Source: Leptospira stimsonii (GTDB lineage Bacteria; Spirochaetota; Leptospiria; Leptospirales; Leptospiraceae). From it: DNA of 64,000 nucleotides. The notes under the pieces are model-generated. The model ran no database searches and was not told the origin of the DNA. It was given only the letters and a program-made list of their open reading frames with translations. Positions 37,882 through 54,319 of the stretch are shown here, piece by piece; within the stretch, counting starts at the first letter, position 1; the number at the start of each line of letters is the position of its first letter. The stretch lies in assembly GCF_003545885.1 (NCBI RefSeq), contig NZ_QHCT01000001.1:434001-498000 (forward strand), given 5' to 3'. Made by a program: the position numbers and the translations under genes.

Positions 37882-39042
37882 TTATTTGCTACGGACTTCT
37901 TCGTAGAGTTTCCAAATACTCCAGTCTTCCGGTTGAAAATCGAGTTTACTTAAGATCAATTGACCGGATTCGGTCTCGCAGACGATACGATCATCTCCGG
38001 AAAGGAATGCTCTTTCACAAAGAATCGGTAGGTTCTGACTCTTTTTCAAAGGACCCCAGAGGTGAACCTTTCCCGAATATCCGGATAAAAACTCATTCTT
38101 CTTCGTTAATTTCCAAGGATAAATTTCCTTCCGGCTCACCGTAAATAGTTTCGTGATCACCGGCTTGCCTTTCGAGGAAAAGTTGATTCTTCTCAAGTGT
38201 AACTTTCCAATTTCACCGCCGATATAGTAGGCGCTCTCACCGTTTCCGTAATAGAGAATCGGACTAAGAATATCCTTATCTATTTTTTCCGCCGTCTTTT
38301 GCGTGGGATGAAACCAATACAGATTATAGGCGCCGGCGTTCCCGGAAAAAATCAAAAAAGAATTTCCCGAGGGATACATCAAGGAACGAGTTTTTAAATT
38401 AGGAAACGGAGAAACGATTTTTTCCTTATTCAAAACCAAAACCGGTTTTCTGGGTTCCACGGTTTTTTCCTCGTAGAGATTATCATCTACGAAATAATAA
38501 ATTTTTGATCCGTCGGGAAGAATCGATCCTCGATTCTTACAGGAAACCTGAGCGCCCGCTTCGTAAGAAAGGCTCGAATCTTTTAAGGAAATCGCAACGT
38601 ATCTACAACCACCCGAGGCCTGCATCGGATATTCCACGAGCGCATAATTGGCGTTTTGTGAAAGAGATAAGTTCGAAGGAACCTGATCGAGACTTCTGGA
38701 ATTATTTTCTCCCGCTGAAAGGTCTTGATAGAATATTTTCTGATCTTCCGTCCATACCAACTTCAACCGATCGTTGGAAAATTCGATGACTCGCGTAGAA
38801 TCAGGGGCCTCGGAAGAAAGAATTTCATCTCGGTCTTTCGGAGATTGTAGTTTTTCTTTTAACTTTTCAGCGGCCTTTTCGTATTTTTCCTGTTCTACAA
38901 GCTCTTGAATCTCTTCGATAAAAGTCTCATGACTGCTTTTGCAAAGGTTAAAAAAAGAAAACGTAAATAGAATCAAGATCGTATTTTTTAAAAGAAATGC
39001 TTTCGATATGGTTCTATTTTTCAAAAAGGATTCAATATTCAT
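37882..39042 (-). CDS. Hypothetical lipoprotein, beta-propeller-like
   Basis: About 386 residues from ATG 39042. The signal peptide [13 protein letters not shown] ends in a lipobox. A short charged helical pair ([20 protein letters not shown], a TPR-like unit) is followed by about 300 residues of repeated beta strands, such as [19 protein letters not shown] and [15 protein letters not shown], that look like a propeller. An upstream in-frame extension to 39195 overlaps the EcsC-like gene and is rejected. Convergent with the nitrilase-like gene, 2 bp apart. Function unknown. Confidence 0.65.
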   Translation of the reverse strand: MNIESFLKNRTISKAFLLKNTILILFTFSFFNLCKSSHETFIEEIQELVEQEKYEKAAEKLKEKLQSPKDRDEILSSEAPDSTRVIEFSNDRLKLVWTEDQKIFYQDLSAGENNSRSLDQVPSNLSLSQNANYALVEYPMQASGGCRYVAISLKDSSLSYEAGAQVSCKNRGSILPDGSKIYYFVDDNLYEEKTVEPRKPVLVLNKEKIVSPFPNLKTRSLMYPSGNSFLIFSGNAGAYNLYWFHPTQKTAEKIDKDILSPILYYGNGESAYYIGGEIGKLHLRRINFSSKGKPVITKLFTVSRKEIYPWKLTKKNEFLSGYSGKVHLWGPLKKSQNLPILCERAFLSGDDRIVCETESGQLILSKLDFQPEDWSIWKLYEEVRSK

Positions 39043-39068
39043 AATGTATTTCGGTTTCTCGTTTTCTT

Positions 39069-39680
<612 letters not shown>

Positions 39681-39681
39681 G

Positions 39682-40779
<1,098 letters not shown>

Positions 40780-40845
40780 AGAACTAAATCTTAGAATTTT
40801 ACAGGTTGATAAATCACGGATCGATCTCGAACTGGAATTAGAGAA

Positions 40846-42348
40846 ATGTTAAAAGAAATCAGCGAACCTCATAGAACTCTCTGCGGCGAGAGAATCCCGT
40901 TCGAAAACATTCATGCGGTATCCGTGAGCCTACCTCACCTAACGGACGTTATAGGCTACGAAGAAAAAAGAACCGAAACCCTTTCCCGATTAAAGTCGGG
41001 TTATCCGAGGTTTGTAGCACATTCTTATATTGCTCGGATTCTGGACTACAACAAGGAAAATCGAAAGATTTCCACTCCTCAGTTTATCGTTTCCTCCCGA
41101 AAGGCGGCCGATGCGATCGTTCAGAAATTTTCCATTCAAGAATTTGAAATTATCGAAGACGAAGAAATCGTAACTTTGGTCATTCCCGATCTAAAAGAAT
41201 TGGAAAAAGAAATTCTTTCCTTCATTCAACACACCGGCTGTCTCGCTTCCTCTCGAAAAGCCGAAGATTTTCTTTTAAAAAAAGGAATACTTCAGGAAAT
41301 TTTCCGAGAAAAGGTCGAAAAAGAAAATCCGGTTGAGAAAATTCTTTCCACGCTTTCTTCCTTTTACGGAAATTCAAATCCGGAGATTCTTCTTTCCTCT
41401 TCCGGCATGAACGGAGTTTATACCGTCTTTGAAGCGTTCAATGAAATTCAAAAAAAGCAAAACAAAACGATTTGGATCCGTCTTGGCTGGTTATATGTGG
41501 ATAATATCCGCATCATGGAAAAATATACGAAAGATTCCTACGTGATTCATAACGCGACGGACTTGCAAGATCTTGAACGATTTATAGACCAAAACGGGGA
41601 TCGTGTCGCCGGAGTGATCACGGAATGTCCGACCAATCCACTTCTCCTGGTCCCGGATTATCAAAAACTAAAATCAATCGTAGATCAATACAAAGTTCCC
41701 TTGATCGCGGACATTTCCATAGCCGGATCCGCTGTAATCAACGTTCTTCCGTACGTGGATGGAATCGTAGAAAGCCTGACCAAGTTTGCCTGCGGCAACG
41801 GAGATCTCATGATGGGCGCTTTGATTCTAAATCGAAAGTCGCAGTGGTTTCAGGAGATTCTTCCTCTTTGCAAAAAAATGGTGGAAAGCCCGTATATTCG
41901 AGACTGCGAACGACTCGCGTATGAAATCAAAGGGTATGAAGAACGTGTTCTGAAGATCAGTTCCAATGTAAAAAAATTAGCCGAATTCTTTTCCGGACAA
42001 CCCGGAATCAAAAACGTTTTTTGGACCGGATCTCCCGCTTCCTCGAATCATTTTTCAAAGATTACAAGAATTTCCGGAATTCAAGCAGGGGTTTTATCCA
42101 TCGAGCTTTCGATTCCTTTGCAATCTTTTTACGATCGATTGGCGTTGTTAAAGGGTCCGAGTTTCGGAACCGAATTCACATTAAACATGCTTTATGTTTA
42201 TTTGGCTCACTATGAGTTGGTGACTAAAAAAGAAGGACTCGAATTCTTAAAAGAAAACGGATTAGATCCCAATCTGATCCGAATCTCCGTAGGAATCGAA
42301 GATCCGGATCTTTTGATCCAAGAATACAAAAAAGCTCTCGAAGCCTAA
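40846..42348 (+). CDS. Cys/Met-metabolism PLP-dependent enzyme with N-terminal extension
   Basis: A 500-residue fold-type I PLP enzyme. The C-terminal 350 residues align by pattern with cystathionine gamma-synthase relatives: [35 protein letters not shown] and the PLP lysine in [18 protein letters not shown] (K313). Residues 1-145 are extra compared with bacterial MetB/MetC (about 390 residues) and recall the longer eukaryotic forms. The reaction (gamma-synthase, beta-lyase or sulfhydrylase) cannot be set from sequence. No SAM riboswitch is seen upstream. Its 3' end overlaps the convergent membrane protein gene by 4 bp. Confidence 0.8.
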   Translation: MLKEISEPHRTLCGERIPFENIHAVSVSLPHLTDVIGYEEKRTETLSRLKSGYPRFVAHSYIARILDYNKENRKISTPQFIVSSRKAADAIVQKFSIQEFEIIEDEEIVTLVIPDLKELEKEILSFIQHTGCLASSRKAEDFLLKKGILQEIFREKVEKENPVEKILSTLSSFYGNSNPEILLSSSGMNGVYTVFEAFNEIQKKQNKTIWIRLGWLYVDNIRIMEKYTKDSYVIHNATDLQDLERFIDQNGDRVAGVITECPTNPLLLVPDYQKLKSIVDQYKVPLIADISIAGSAVINVLPYVDGIVESLTKFACGNGDLMMGALILNRKSQWFQEILPLCKKMVESPYIRDCERLAYEIKGYEERVLKISSNVKKLAEFFSGQPGIKNVFWTGSPASSNHFSKITRISGIQAGVLSIELSIPLQSFYDRLALLKGPSFGTEFTLNMLYVYLAHYELVTKKEGLEFLKENGLDPNLIRISVGIEDPDLLIQEYKKALEA

Positions 42349-43256
42349 ACTCTTGCTTCCGCGGGAATTCCACTTTGCGAAGCCGGATTTCCTTTGAGAT
42401 GAAAAATTCCTTTGTAAAACGCGAAAAGAATTCCATATTTAGAAATTCCTAATATATAGAGAACTCCAAGCGCGACGAGGCTTCCAAAAATCCAACCGAG
42501 GAAATGAATGATCATACTCGAGAGAATCGCAAGCCCGAGAGCTCCTATAAAAACGGAACCGAAAAAGAAAACGATCCTTTGAACCGGACTTCCTCTTCCA
42601 ACCTTAGTTTCTTGTTCGAAGGTGACATCATGTAACTCAAGACCTTCTTCCAACCAATTCGACATAATAAAAATCATGATCGGAATCAGAATCACTCCCA
42701 TGACGTACAAGGTGATCGCAACGTCGGAAGTTAACCAGGAAAGCGCCGTATTCCAAGACCAGTTGTTGAGATATTCTTCTCGAGTTGCCGAAAAGAATCG
42801 TTTGTATCCTTCACCGTCCCAACCGTGAACGAGGATAAAAAACATTCCAAAATAACCCAACATCACTTGTAAAAAGCCGAAGAATTCTTTGGATCTTTCG
42901 ATCAATTTCCAGACAATCCAAAATGCAAGAATTCCCTGGGATACGTTCGTGAAACCGAAAAGTGTGACCAACCAACCCGGCATAGATTTATCCAAAGCCT
43001 GCATGGTTTCCCAACTCGTAAACTGCCAAACCAGGTATAAACCCGACGGCCCGAACACGAGCGAAAGGAAGAGCACGTTGATCAGAAAATACGTCGTTTT
43101 CCAAAAGGGAGTTTTTTCATTCTTCCGCTCGACTTCTTTCAGAATCGTAGCGGAGGAAGAATCCGACGAAGTTTGAATTTTTTTTATCTGACGGGAAGCC
43201 GCCATCGCAAAGCCTGCGCCCAATCCGTAAGCCCAGAAAACATCCACTTGAACCAT
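42345..43256 (-). CDS. Multi-pass membrane protein of unknown function
   Basis: About 303 residues with roughly seven transmembrane helices, among them [31 protein letters not shown] and [19 protein letters not shown] do not recognise the family and see no catalytic motif. ATG 43256 has AGGAG 8 bases upstream. It lies directly downstream of a TetR-family gene, and a perfect 6-bp-armed palindrome sits in its upstream region, so it is the likely target of that regulator. Confidence 0.7.
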   Translation of the reverse strand: MVQVDVFWAYGLGAGFAMAASRQIKKIQTSSDSSSATILKEVERKNEKTPFWKTTYFLINVLFLSLVFGPSGLYLVWQFTSWETMQALDKSMPGWLVTLFGFTNVSQGILAFWIVWKLIERSKEFFGFLQVMLGYFGMFFILVHGWDGEGYKRFFSATREEYLNNWSWNTALSWLTSDVAITLYVMGVILIPIMIFIMSNWLEEGLELHDVTFEQETKVGRGSPVQRIVFFFGSVFIGALGLAILSSMIIHFLGWIFGSLVALGVLYILGISKYGILFAFYKGIFHLKGNPASQSGIPAEARV

Positions 43257-43289
43257 TTTCAATTCTCCTATCTCTCAAGATTAAAATAA

Positions 43290-43305
43290 GAATGACATAT
43301 CATTC
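43290..43305. promoter_or_regulatory. Palindrome GAATGA-CATA-TCATTC, probable TetR-type operator
   Basis: A perfect 6-bp inverted repeat with 4-base spacer, 35-50 bp upstream of the membrane protein ATG and about 55 bp downstream of the TetR stop. The position overlaps where a promoter for the membrane gene would sit (TTGATT at about 43320 on the minus strand). Size and placement fit a TetR-family operator. Confidence 0.5.
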
Positions 43306-43358
43306 AGCTTTTGCAATCAAAAAAAGTAGGAACTCCTTCTTTTTCAAAAACACGAATT

Positions 43359-43970
43359 TCACAAATTGGCCCTCATTCCTTCCAACATCAAGTCCGGAAC
43401 CGCCTTCATCCAACGGGTGGCGTATTCTCGGTTTGACTTGTGAGAAATAGACTGACGAATTCCTTCGAACATCATGGAATTGATCGCTTTGGCTACGACG
43501 TCGGTGTCCAAATTTTTTCTTAAAAAGCCTTTTTTGACGCCGTTGATCAGATAAAGCTCCGTGACTTTCGCGGAAAGATCGTGAGTCTTTTTGATCTTAG
43601 TCGTGATAGAATCGTCGATCCCTTGTGTTTCAAAAAAGAAAACCTGACCGACCCGAACATCCCTCCCGAAAAGCTCGAACAATCCCTTCCCGATTTCTCC
43701 GATCTGCGATCGATATTCCTCCAAGGAATTCGATTTATCGGGACTTTGCCTCGCGATCACTTCCGAAAGTTCTTTTTGAATTTGATCGAGAAGAGCGTGA
43801 AGAATATCGAGCTTATTCTTAAAATAACGATAACAGGTTCCGTGTCCGATATCCAATTGAGTTGCGATATCCGCGATTCCCGTGGAATGATATCCTTTTT
43901 TTGCAAAGATATCCAGGGCCGCTTCCAAGATTTCTTCCCTTCTCGCCTGGATTTTTTCTTCTTTTTTCAT
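43359..43970 (-). CDS. TetR/AcrR-family transcriptional regulator
   Basis: A 203-residue regulator with the helix-turn-helix ADIATQLDIGHGTCYRYFKN (about 33-52), preceded by ILEAALDIFAKKGYHSTG. The C-terminal ligand domain is helical (e.g. MMFEGIRQSISHKSNREYA). It is followed on the same strand by the multi-pass membrane protein, with a palindrome between them. Ligand unknown. Confidence 0.92.
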   Translation of the reverse strand: MKKEEKIQARREEILEAALDIFAKKGYHSTGIADIATQLDIGHGTCYRYFKNKLDILHALLDQIQKELSEVIARQSPDKSNSLEEYRSQIGEIGKGLFELFGRDVRVGQVFFFETQGIDDSITTKIKKTHDLSAKVTELYLINGVKKGFLRKNLDTDVVAKAINSMMFEGIRQSISHKSNREYATRWMKAVPDLMLEGMRANL

Positions 43971-44022
43971 ACTTCGAGAAGAATGCTGTGAGTCGGACTT
44001 TTTTTTGTAAACCAGAAGATTC

Positions 44023-46209
<2,187 letters not shown>

Positions 46210-46228
46210 TAATTAAGTTTGCTCTAAA

Positions 46229-48004
46229 ATGAGAATCGAAGAACTCCTATTCTCTGACCAGCCTTTTATGATTTTCAACGAAGGATTCCATCCTTCAGGA
46301 AAGATTTTCTTTCGTAACCCAATCACCACAATCAAGGCAATTACTTCAAAAGAAATAGAATCGTCTCTGAACGAAATCGAATCCTTTATCCAGGAAGGAT
46401 TTTACGTAGCGGGATTTATTTCTTACGAAGCCGGAGAAGTTTTTTCGGGAATTGATCGGAAGAACTTAGAGATGAATCTACCGCTTTTATACTTCGGCGT
46501 TTTTCGCGAACCGGAAATGATTTCCGAGTTCGATAGTAGATCGTCTGCAGATTTCGGATTTCACATTTCTTCTTTTCCGGATCAAAAAAGCTATTTCCAA
46601 AATCTTGAATACATTCGGGAAAAACTTTTTCTTGGCGAAATTTATCAAATCAATTATACGGATCGGATTCGATTCGATTTTGAAGGAGATACATTAGGAC
46701 TATATAATATGCTTTCGGATCGCCAGCCCGTATCTTACGGCTCTTGGATAAGAATTCCGGATTTGGACATTCTCTCCTTCTCTCCTGAGCTTTTTTTCGA
46801 AAAACAAGGACGAAACATCATCACAAAACCGATGAAAGGAACTTATCCTAGAGGTAAGACCGAATTCGAGGACGAGAAGAACATTCAGCTTTTAAGGAAC
46901 TCAGAAAAAGAAAAAGCGGAAAATCTAATGATTACCGACCTGATGAGAAACGATCTGGGAAAAATCAGCCGTAAAGGAAGTGTTCAGGTTCAAGAATTAT
47001 TCACCGTTGAAAAATATAAAACGATCTTACAGATGACGAGCACGATTCGTTCCGAGCTTTCCGAAGAAATAAAATACGCGGATATTTTTAGGGAGTTGTT
47101 TCCCGGCGGGTCGATCACCGGCGCACCTAAACTCAGGGCGATGGAACTGATTCAAGAACTCGAAAAACCGAGAGGTGTTTACACCGGAGCGATCGGAGTT
47201 ATTCGACCGAACAGAGATTCCGTTTTTTCGATAGCGATTCGTACATTAGAAATTTCTAATGGAACTGGAAAACTCGGTATCGGTTCCGGAATCACCTGGG
47301 AGGCAGATCCTGAAAAGGAATGGCTTGAAATTTTGGAAAAAGCCAAATTTTTCTCCGAGTCGACAAGGAACTTTTTTCTATTCGAAACGATCCTCTATAA
47401 AAACGGTTTCATATACTTTCAAAAAGAACATCGAGATCGGATCAAAGCATCCGCAGAGATTCTAGACATTCCTTTTTCCGAAGAAAAATGGAATCATTGT
47501 TTGCAAGAGGCGATCTCCGCTTGTAAGGAACAAAATTCTTATCGTATCAAGATTCGTTTGGACTTGTCCGGAAATTTTCACTCGGAATATTCCGCCCTTT
47601 CCCCTTTTCAAAAAAGGGGGGTTTTACGAATCAGCAAAACTCAAATGAATTCTTTTTCGGAATTTAGAAAACACAAGACGAGCTTAAGGGATATATACGA
47701 TGCCGAAGGAATTCGATCTAGAGAAGAATCTTGTTTAGATACAATCTTCTTAAATGAAAATCGAGAGATCACGGAAGGAAGTATTACAAACGTCTTTTTG
47801 AAGATCGGAGATTCTTACTTTACACCGCCCATCTCTGCAGGTATTCTTCCTGGAATTTATAGAAATCGTCTTTTGAAAAAGAAGGGATTCTATGAACGGA
47901 CTCTTTCGATCGAAGATTTGCGGTCCTCGGAGTCGGTTTTTCTGTGTAATTCTCTTCGTGGAATTCTGCGGATCGAAAAGATAGAAGATGAATCCCAAAT
48001 ATGA
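46229..48004 (+). CDS. pabB: PabB-PabC fusion: aminodeoxychorismate synthase I and lyase
   Basis: A 591-residue fusion for p-aminobenzoate (folate) synthesis. Residues 1-385 are the chorismate-binding PabB part: [47 protein letters not shown] and GIGSGITW. Residues about 390-591 are a class IV PLP aminotransferase-type lyase (PabC) with [10 protein letters not shown] carrying the PLP lysine, [14 protein letters not shown] and GILPGIYR. The glutaminase PabA is not in the window. The stop overlaps a possible thpR start. Fused PabBC proteins are known in several phyla. Confidence 0.92.
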   Translation: MRIEELLFSDQPFMIFNEGFHPSGKIFFRNPITTIKAITSKEIESSLNEIESFIQEGFYVAGFISYEAGEVFSGIDRKNLEMNLPLLYFGVFREPEMISEFDSRSSADFGFHISSFPDQKSYFQNLEYIREKLFLGEIYQINYTDRIRFDFEGDTLGLYNMLSDRQPVSYGSWIRIPDLDILSFSPELFFEKQGRNIITKPMKGTYPRGKTEFEDEKNIQLLRNSEKEKAENLMITDLMRNDLGKISRKGSVQVQELFTVEKYKTILQMTSTIRSELSEEIKYADIFRELFPGGSITGAPKLRAMELIQELEKPRGVYTGAIGVIRPNRDSVFSIAIRTLEISNGTGKLGIGSGITWEADPEKEWLEILEKAKFFSESTRNFFLFETILYKNGFIYFQKEHRDRIKASAEILDIPFSEEKWNHCLQEAISACKEQNSYRIKIRLDLSGNFHSEYSALSPFQKRGVLRISKTQMNSFSEFRKHKTSLRDIYDAEGIRSREESCLDTIFLNENREITEGSITNVFLKIGDSYFTPPISAGILPGIYRNRLLKKKGFYERTLSIEDLRSSESVFLCNSLRGILRIEKIEDESQI

Positions 48005-48054
48005 ATGACCGGAATCTAGTTGCGGAAATCCGCCGAAGTTCTAAGATCTCAAGC

Positions 48055-48618
48055 ATGAGAACTTTTCTGGGAATTTCCATTCCGGACGAAGTGAAAGAAC
48101 AACTAACTTCGATTTGTTACGGATTACCCGATATCAAATGGGTAGATGAGGAAAATTTCCATATCACTTTAGTTTTTTTAGGAGAACAAACGCAGGAAGA
48201 CGTGGATAGAATCTCCGATTTCTGCTCCGAGATTTCCGTTTCGAACTTCGACTTGGAACTTCGATCCGTAAGAGTTTTTGCAAAGCAAAAGTCCCCTTCC
48301 ATTTTATTTGCGGAAGTTAAACAGAATCCACATTTACTTCAATTGCAGAAAATCTTAGACTCGGGTCTAAGAAAACGCGGCTTTCAGCCCGAACGTCAAG
48401 AATATCATCCGCATGTGACGATCGGCAGATTCAAAAACTTTTACGATGCGAAGATCTCTCCGTATCTGGAAGAATTTTCCGAGTTTTCATCTTCTAGTTT
48501 CGCAGTTTCGGAATTTCACATATACTCGTCCAGATCCTCGGCGAACGGACCCATTTATAGGATCGAAGAATCTTTCTCACTTCTTCCTTCTTACAAGGAT
48601 TATGGAAAAACAAATTGA
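48055..48618 (+). CDS. thpR: RNA 2',3'-cyclic phosphodiesterase (ThpR/LigT)
   Basis: About 187 residues with the two HxT motifs of the 2H phosphoesterase family: FHITLVFLG and [11 protein letters not shown]. ThpR opens 2',3'-cyclic phosphates on RNA. The family start [10 protein letters not shown] places the ATG at 48055; an in-frame ATG at 48001 overlaps the pabBC stop and would add 18 residues. Both are usable; the shorter fits the family length. The stop overlaps the TTG start of aat. Confidence 0.9.
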   Translation: MRTFLGISIPDEVKEQLTSICYGLPDIKWVDEENFHITLVFLGEQTQEDVDRISDFCSEISVSNFDLELRSVRVFAKQKSPSILFAEVKQNPHLLQLQKILDSGLRKRGFQPERQEYHPHVTIGRFKNFYDAKISPYLEEFSEFSSSSFAVSEFHIYSSRSSANGPIYRIEESFSLLPSYKDYGKTN

Positions 48619-49274
48619 AAGACTTTTCCGAGTTTTTTAGAAATCCGCATGTTTGGGATCGGGAAATCGTCGCGGTCGGGGGAGATCTATCTCCGGAAAG
48701 ACTTCTTTATGCATATAAGAATGGAATCTTTCCCTGGTCCGATCAACCGATCCTTTGGTATTGTTTAGATCCGCGCGGAATTTTCGATCTCAATAAACTG
48801 CATATTTCGAAACGTGTAAAACGAAAGATTAACCAAAAAAAGTATACGATCACTTTCAACCGCGCTTTCGAACAAGTTATGCGCTGTTGCGCCTATCGAC
48901 CCGGTGAAGAAACTTGGATTACGGAGCTTTTTATCAAAGGTTATAATGAATTTCATAAACTAGGTTACGCACATTCCCTTGAGGTTTGGGACGAGAACGG
49001 AAAACTCGGCGGCGGGGTGTATGGAGTAGCGATCGGTAATTTTTTTGCGGGAGAATCTATGTTTTCTTTCGTTCCCGATTTCGGAAAAATCGGTCTATAT
49101 CATTTATTTGATGCACTCAAAAAAGATAACTTTTTTCTTTTCGACACTCAGCAACTAAACATTGTTACTCTGGGACTTGGAGCCTATCAGATTCCGAAAA
49201 AAGAATATCTCAGGCGATTGGAGTCGGCGGTTGCCTCCGGAAAAAAATGGACCCCTCCTCATTCCATTCTTTGA
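48615..49274 (+). CDS. aat: Leucyl/phenylalanyl-tRNA-protein transferase
   Basis: A 219-residue enzyme that adds Leu or Phe to proteins with N-terminal Lys or Arg, marking them for Clp-dependent degradation (N-degron pathway). Family motifs are [65 protein letters not shown] and LDTQQLN-like [12 protein letters not shown]. The start is TTG 48615 overlapping the thpR stop (TTGA), so pabBC, thpR and aat form one coupled operon. Confidence 0.95.
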   Translation: MKDFSEFFRNPHVWDREIVAVGGDLSPERLLYAYKNGIFPWSDQPILWYCLDPRGIFDLNKLHISKRVKRKINQKKYTITFNRAFEQVMRCCAYRPGEETWITELFIKGYNEFHKLGYAHSLEVWDENGKLGGGVYGVAIGNFFAGESMFSFVPDFGKIGLYHLFDALKKDNFFLFDTQQLNIVTLGLGAYQIPKKEYLRRLESAVASGKKWTPPHSIL

Positions 49275-49352
49275 AAAAAAACGTATTTACTTTTTTCAAA
49301 TGGATGTTGCACTTCTCAGAATCAATCATTCTATTCAATAGGAAACTTTAAA

Positions 49353-49643
49353 ATGACCCTTTTTAAGAAAATTCTTGCCCAACTTTTGATAGCCGCTATG
49401 GCGCTAACTGGATTCGCAGGACTCGTAGCAGAAGAGCCTGCCGCTGACGCACCTACTACTCAGACCGAAACTCCGAAAGAAACAAAGTCTGAAAAGAAAG
49501 GGAAAAAAGCTAAGAAATCCAAAAAGGCTAAAAAGGCAAAGAAATCTAAGAAAAAATCCAAGAAGGAAAAAGCAGAAAACAAAAAAGAAGAATCAGCTCC
49601 TGCGTCTGAATCATCTTCTACTCCTGCCGGAGAAGAGCAATAA
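49353..49643 (+). CDS. Small Lys/Ala-rich exported protein
   Basis: A 96-residue protein with AGGA about 9 bases before its ATG. The signal peptide (LLIAAMALTGFAGLVA) is probably cleaved near AEEPAA. The mature part is low-complexity: an acidic/Thr-rich start, a block of about 35 residues rich in Lys (KKAKKSKKAKKAKK) and an acidic/Ser-rich tail. The basic block recalls histone H1 tails and could bind nucleic acid, anionic polysaccharide or host glycosaminoglycans. Function unknown. Confidence 0.7.
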   Translation: MTLFKKILAQLLIAAMALTGFAGLVAEEPAADAPTTQTETPKETKSEKKGKKAKKSKKAKKAKKSKKKSKKEKAENKKEESAPASESSSTPAGEEQ

Positions 49644-49660
49644 TCACTGCTTCCCGTCTA

Positions 49661-49692
49661 TCTCTTCGGAGGTAGGCGGACCTTCCTTTTTC
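49661..49692 (+). terminator. Possible terminator after the Lys-rich gene
   Basis: GGAGGT-AGGCG-GACCTTCC forms an imperfect stem followed by TTTTTCC about 20-45 bases past the stop. The stem has a bulge. Confidence 0.4.
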
Positions 49693-49825
49693 CGCTTTTT
49701 GCACTGCACCCTCTCTCCATACATTCGAAAATTTGGTTGACTCATTCCTTTTTCCTCTTAGCTTAATTCAGCCTTTAACCTACCGGAAAATCACTCCGGT
49801 AAAACTCACTAAAGAGGAATTGGAA

Positions 49826-51877
<2,052 letters not shown>

Positions 51878-51900
51878 TCTTTAAATTCTTTTCTTATTTT

Positions 51901-51937
51901 AAAGCCCGAAGTTAGGTTCTAACTTCGGGCTTTTTTA
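51901..51937 (+). terminator. Strong rho-independent terminator of the acyl-CoA synthetase gene
   Basis: AAGCCCGAAGTTAG, a short loop, CTAACTTCGGGCTT and a run of T: a perfect 14-bp stem 24 bases past the stop codon. Confidence 0.95.
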
Positions 51938-52387
51938 TGCAGAGTTCGAAAGCCGGAGAAATCAAAATAAAATCATTGAGTAGATGGTTAGGTCACAACG
52001 ATAAGAACGAGACAACAAAGTCTTTCACACTTCGAAAAGGGAAGCCTCGCCTCTGCAATTAAAATTTTAATCGAATACATTCCAAAAAAGGAAAGTTTTT
52101 GAAAATCAGGTATAAAAAGAAAATTCCCATGGAAAGGTCCAACGGAATTTACTAACGAAGACGAATCTCACATAACTTATTTGGATATTTCTGAAGATAA
52201 AATTCTTTTGGCTTCGGCGAAAACATTTTGTCTAAAGGAGCATGGATCGTTCGTCTCTTTAAAATTTCCAAAGACACGGAAAATAAAAACATCTGTATCA
52301 AAAGATAAATTCGATTGTATTTCCAGAGCGGTTTGCAAATTTAAGCCTCATTAAACGTTTTAGCAAAAAATATAACAGAGAAAAATA
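51938..52387. other. Gene-poor region between terminator and cytochrome gene
   Basis: It holds no intact gene. The right half carries an 83-codon open stretch listed separately as a possible remnant; the left half shows nothing recognisable. The cytochrome gene promoter should lie near 52330-52370. Confidence 0.55.
52103..52354 (+). pseudogene. Possible gene remnant, 83 codons without a usable start
   Basis: Open between TGA 52100 and TAA 52352-52354. The translation looks protein-like (EDESHITYLDISEDKILLAS, then CLKEHGSFVSLKFPK), with ordered acidic and basic alternation. There is no ATG or GTG at the front, only an internal TTG. It may be the 3' end of a decayed gene. I do not recognise the family. 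Confidence 0.3.
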
Positions 52388-53359
52388 ATGAAATTCTTTT
52401 GGATACTCTTAAAAGTAACGGCCCTAACGATTTTCTTGTTCCTAATCGGTGGATTCAGTTTTTTATATATAAAATATCCGGATATCGGTAAAAAAGAAGA
52501 AATCAAAATAGAACACACTCCCGAACAAATTCGAAGAGGAGAATATTTAGTAAAGCACGTTGCCGCCTGCTTAGGTTGTCACACCGGAGATAAAAACAAT
52601 CTAAAACTATATAACCCAATCGTTAAGAACATTGGAGCGGGAAACGGAAAATTTTTAGGTCTACCCGGCGAATTTTATTCCAAAAACATCACCCCTGCAT
52701 TGACCGGTTTGAAGAATTGGACGGACACCGATATTTTTTACGCTATAACGGCCGGAGTCTCCAAAGACGGCACGCCTCTATTTCCACTTATGCCTTACGA
52801 AAATTATGCGCAAATGGATAAGGAAGATATTTATTCTATCATAGCTTATATCAGAACGATTCCTCCCGTTGAAAACCAAGTAGAAAAATCAAAACCAGAT
52901 TTTCCTATGAATTTGATCATGAGAACCATACCTAAGGCTCCGGAATTTTCGCGAAGACCTGAGCCGGAAGACACCGTTGCCTACGGAAAATATTTGTACA
53001 CGTTTGCCTCTTGCGATCACTGCCATACGCAAAAAATAAACGGCAAATCCCTTGAAGGAATGGAACACGCAGGCGGTTTTGAATTACCTTTATCTACTGG
53101 TGGAAAAGTGAGAAGTTTGAATATCACTCCTGATATTCAAACTGGTATTGGTCTTTGGACACGAGAGAATTTCATTGCAAGATTTAAGGCAAGCATAGCG
53201 AGAGCAAAGGCTAACCCGGATATCAAGCCTGGAGAGTTTAACAGCTTAATGCCTTGGTTGGAATACGCCGGTATGACGGACCAAGATTTAGGGGCCATCT
53301 TTGCCTACCTCATGAGTTCTAAGCCAGTCTCTAACAAGGTTCAAATTTTTGAAAAATAA
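52388..53359 (+). CDS. Dihaem cytochrome c, membrane-anchored
   Basis: A 323-residue protein with an N-terminal transmembrane helix (LLKVTALTIFLFLIGGFSFLY) and two c-type haem sites: CLGCH (about 61-65) and CDHCH (about 208-212). Candidate axial methionines are in LMPYENYAQM and LMPWLEYAGM. The tandem cytochrome c layout resembles the cytochrome subunits of alcohol or aldehyde dehydrogenases and related periplasmic oxidoreductases. No dehydrogenase gene is adjacent. It would pass electrons in the periplasm. Confidence 0.88.
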   Translation: MKFFWILLKVTALTIFLFLIGGFSFLYIKYPDIGKKEEIKIEHTPEQIRRGEYLVKHVAACLGCHTGDKNNLKLYNPIVKNIGAGNGKFLGLPGEFYSKNITPALTGLKNWTDTDIFYAITAGVSKDGTPLFPLMPYENYAQMDKEDIYSIIAYIRTIPPVENQVEKSKPDFPMNLIMRTIPKAPEFSRRPEPEDTVAYGKYLYTFASCDHCHTQKINGKSLEGMEHAGGFELPLSTGGKVRSLNITPDIQTGIGLWTRENFIARFKASIARAKANPDIKPGEFNSLMPWLEYAGMTDQDLGAIFAYLMSSKPVSNKVQIFEK

Positions 53360-53368
53360 ATAATTCAC

Positions 53369-53398
53369 ACTTCGCACAGAGAAATTTCCGTGCGAAGT
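53369..53398. terminator. Hairpin after the cytochrome gene
   Basis: ACTTCGCAC and GTGCGAAGT form a perfect 9-bp stem with a 12-base loop, 10 bp past the cytochrome stop. No T-run follows on either strand, so it may protect the transcript end or pause polymerase rather than terminate on its own. Confidence 0.5.
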
Positions 53399-53461
53399 AC
53401 GTAGGATACTTATTAAAGTAATTTCTAAATCTTCTTACGGCTCAATGGATCAGAATTCTTT

Positions 53462-54319
53462 CTAAAGCGAAAACAACAACCGAATGCCCGGCAGGATTTC
53501 TTCTCCTTGCCGTAAAATCAGAGGATCATGTAAGGTTAGAATCCTAGTGCCCTTTCCACTAAGAATTTGCACATACTCAAGAAAGTCCCGGTTCCTCTTG
53601 ATCGAAAAGGCCGCATTTTTTGGGAGGCCGATTCCATTCTTACATTCTTGGATAAGATAACATTCATCTCCGGTGATCAAAAATTGATTCTCGATAGAAA
53701 CAACCCATTCCAGCGCTTGGGAACCGGGCGTATGTCCACCGGTAAATAAGATCTGCATATCGGGAACAAGCGAATACGCGCCGTTAAACGAATGAAGTTG
53801 ATTTCGTTTCTTTAAACCGTTGAGATATACCGATTGATTTGGAAAATGAGTCTGCTGAGTCAAAAGCTCGAGATCGTGATTTTGGATGTGAATATTCGCA
53901 GAAGGAAAAAGAAAAATCCCACCGGCGTGATCGAAATGAAAATGTGTGAGAACGATATCAGAAATTTCCTTCGGTTCGATCCCGCATTCTTTTAAAAGAA
54001 GATCCGGTCTTTCATAGGAAACAAAACCGAATTTCCTTTTATAAGAATCGTTTAAGAAGCCGGAATCTACCAGAATATTCCTTCCTGGAATCCGAATCAG
54101 ATAAAACAAATAAACGATTTCTCTGTTTCCATCCACCTCTTCCACGTTGAGATATCGATTCGGATACGGGCTTTTTCCGTAAGAGAAAACGTAAAGTCCG
54201 AAATTCGATGAACAGTCCTGAATGGAAGTTTTCGAAGCGGAATCGGCATTTTGACTTCTTAGCCTTCCACAAAAGACGAAAAACCAGAGTAGAAAAAAAC
54301 CGATCCAAATCCGTTTCAT
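53462..54319 (-). CDS. Lactonase-like MBL-fold lipoprotein
   Basis: A 285-residue protein with a signal peptide ending [10 protein letters not shown], a likely lipobox. The metal site is [11 protein letters not shown] (about 118-128), with [18 protein letters not shown] and a late TLHDPL histidine. The HxHxDHAGG pattern and these later ligands match the AiiA/AttM type N-acyl-homoserine lactonase group, but that group also holds other lactonases and esterases. An envelope-located lactonase is unusual, and leptospires are not known to me as AHL producers. Its ATG overlaps the upstream gene stop (ATGA); it ends the operon. Confidence 0.82.
   Translation of the reverse strand: MKRIWIGFFLLWFFVFCGRLRSQNADSASKTSIQDCSSNFGLYVFSYGKSPYPNRYLNVEEVDGNREIVYLFYLIRIPGRNILVDSGFLNDSYKRKFGFVSYERPDLLLKECGIEPKEISDIVLTHFHFDHAGGIFLFPSANIHIQNHDLELLTQQTHFPNQSVYLNGLKKRNQLHSFNGAYSLVPDMQILFTGGHTPGSQALEWVVSIENQFLITGDECYLIQECKNGIGLPKNAAFSIKRNRDFLEYVQILSGKGTRILTLHDPLILRQGEEILPGIRLLFSL

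Noticed and set aside
49733..49825. Earlier start of the acyl-CoA synthetase
   Set aside because: The extra residues do not resemble the family, and ATG 49826 has AGAGGA at proper spacing.
53462..54319. Interpretation as a true quorum-quenching AHL lactonase
   Set aside because: Motifs fit a broad lactonase/esterase group only; no AHL synthase or receptor is in the window, so the specific claim is not supported.
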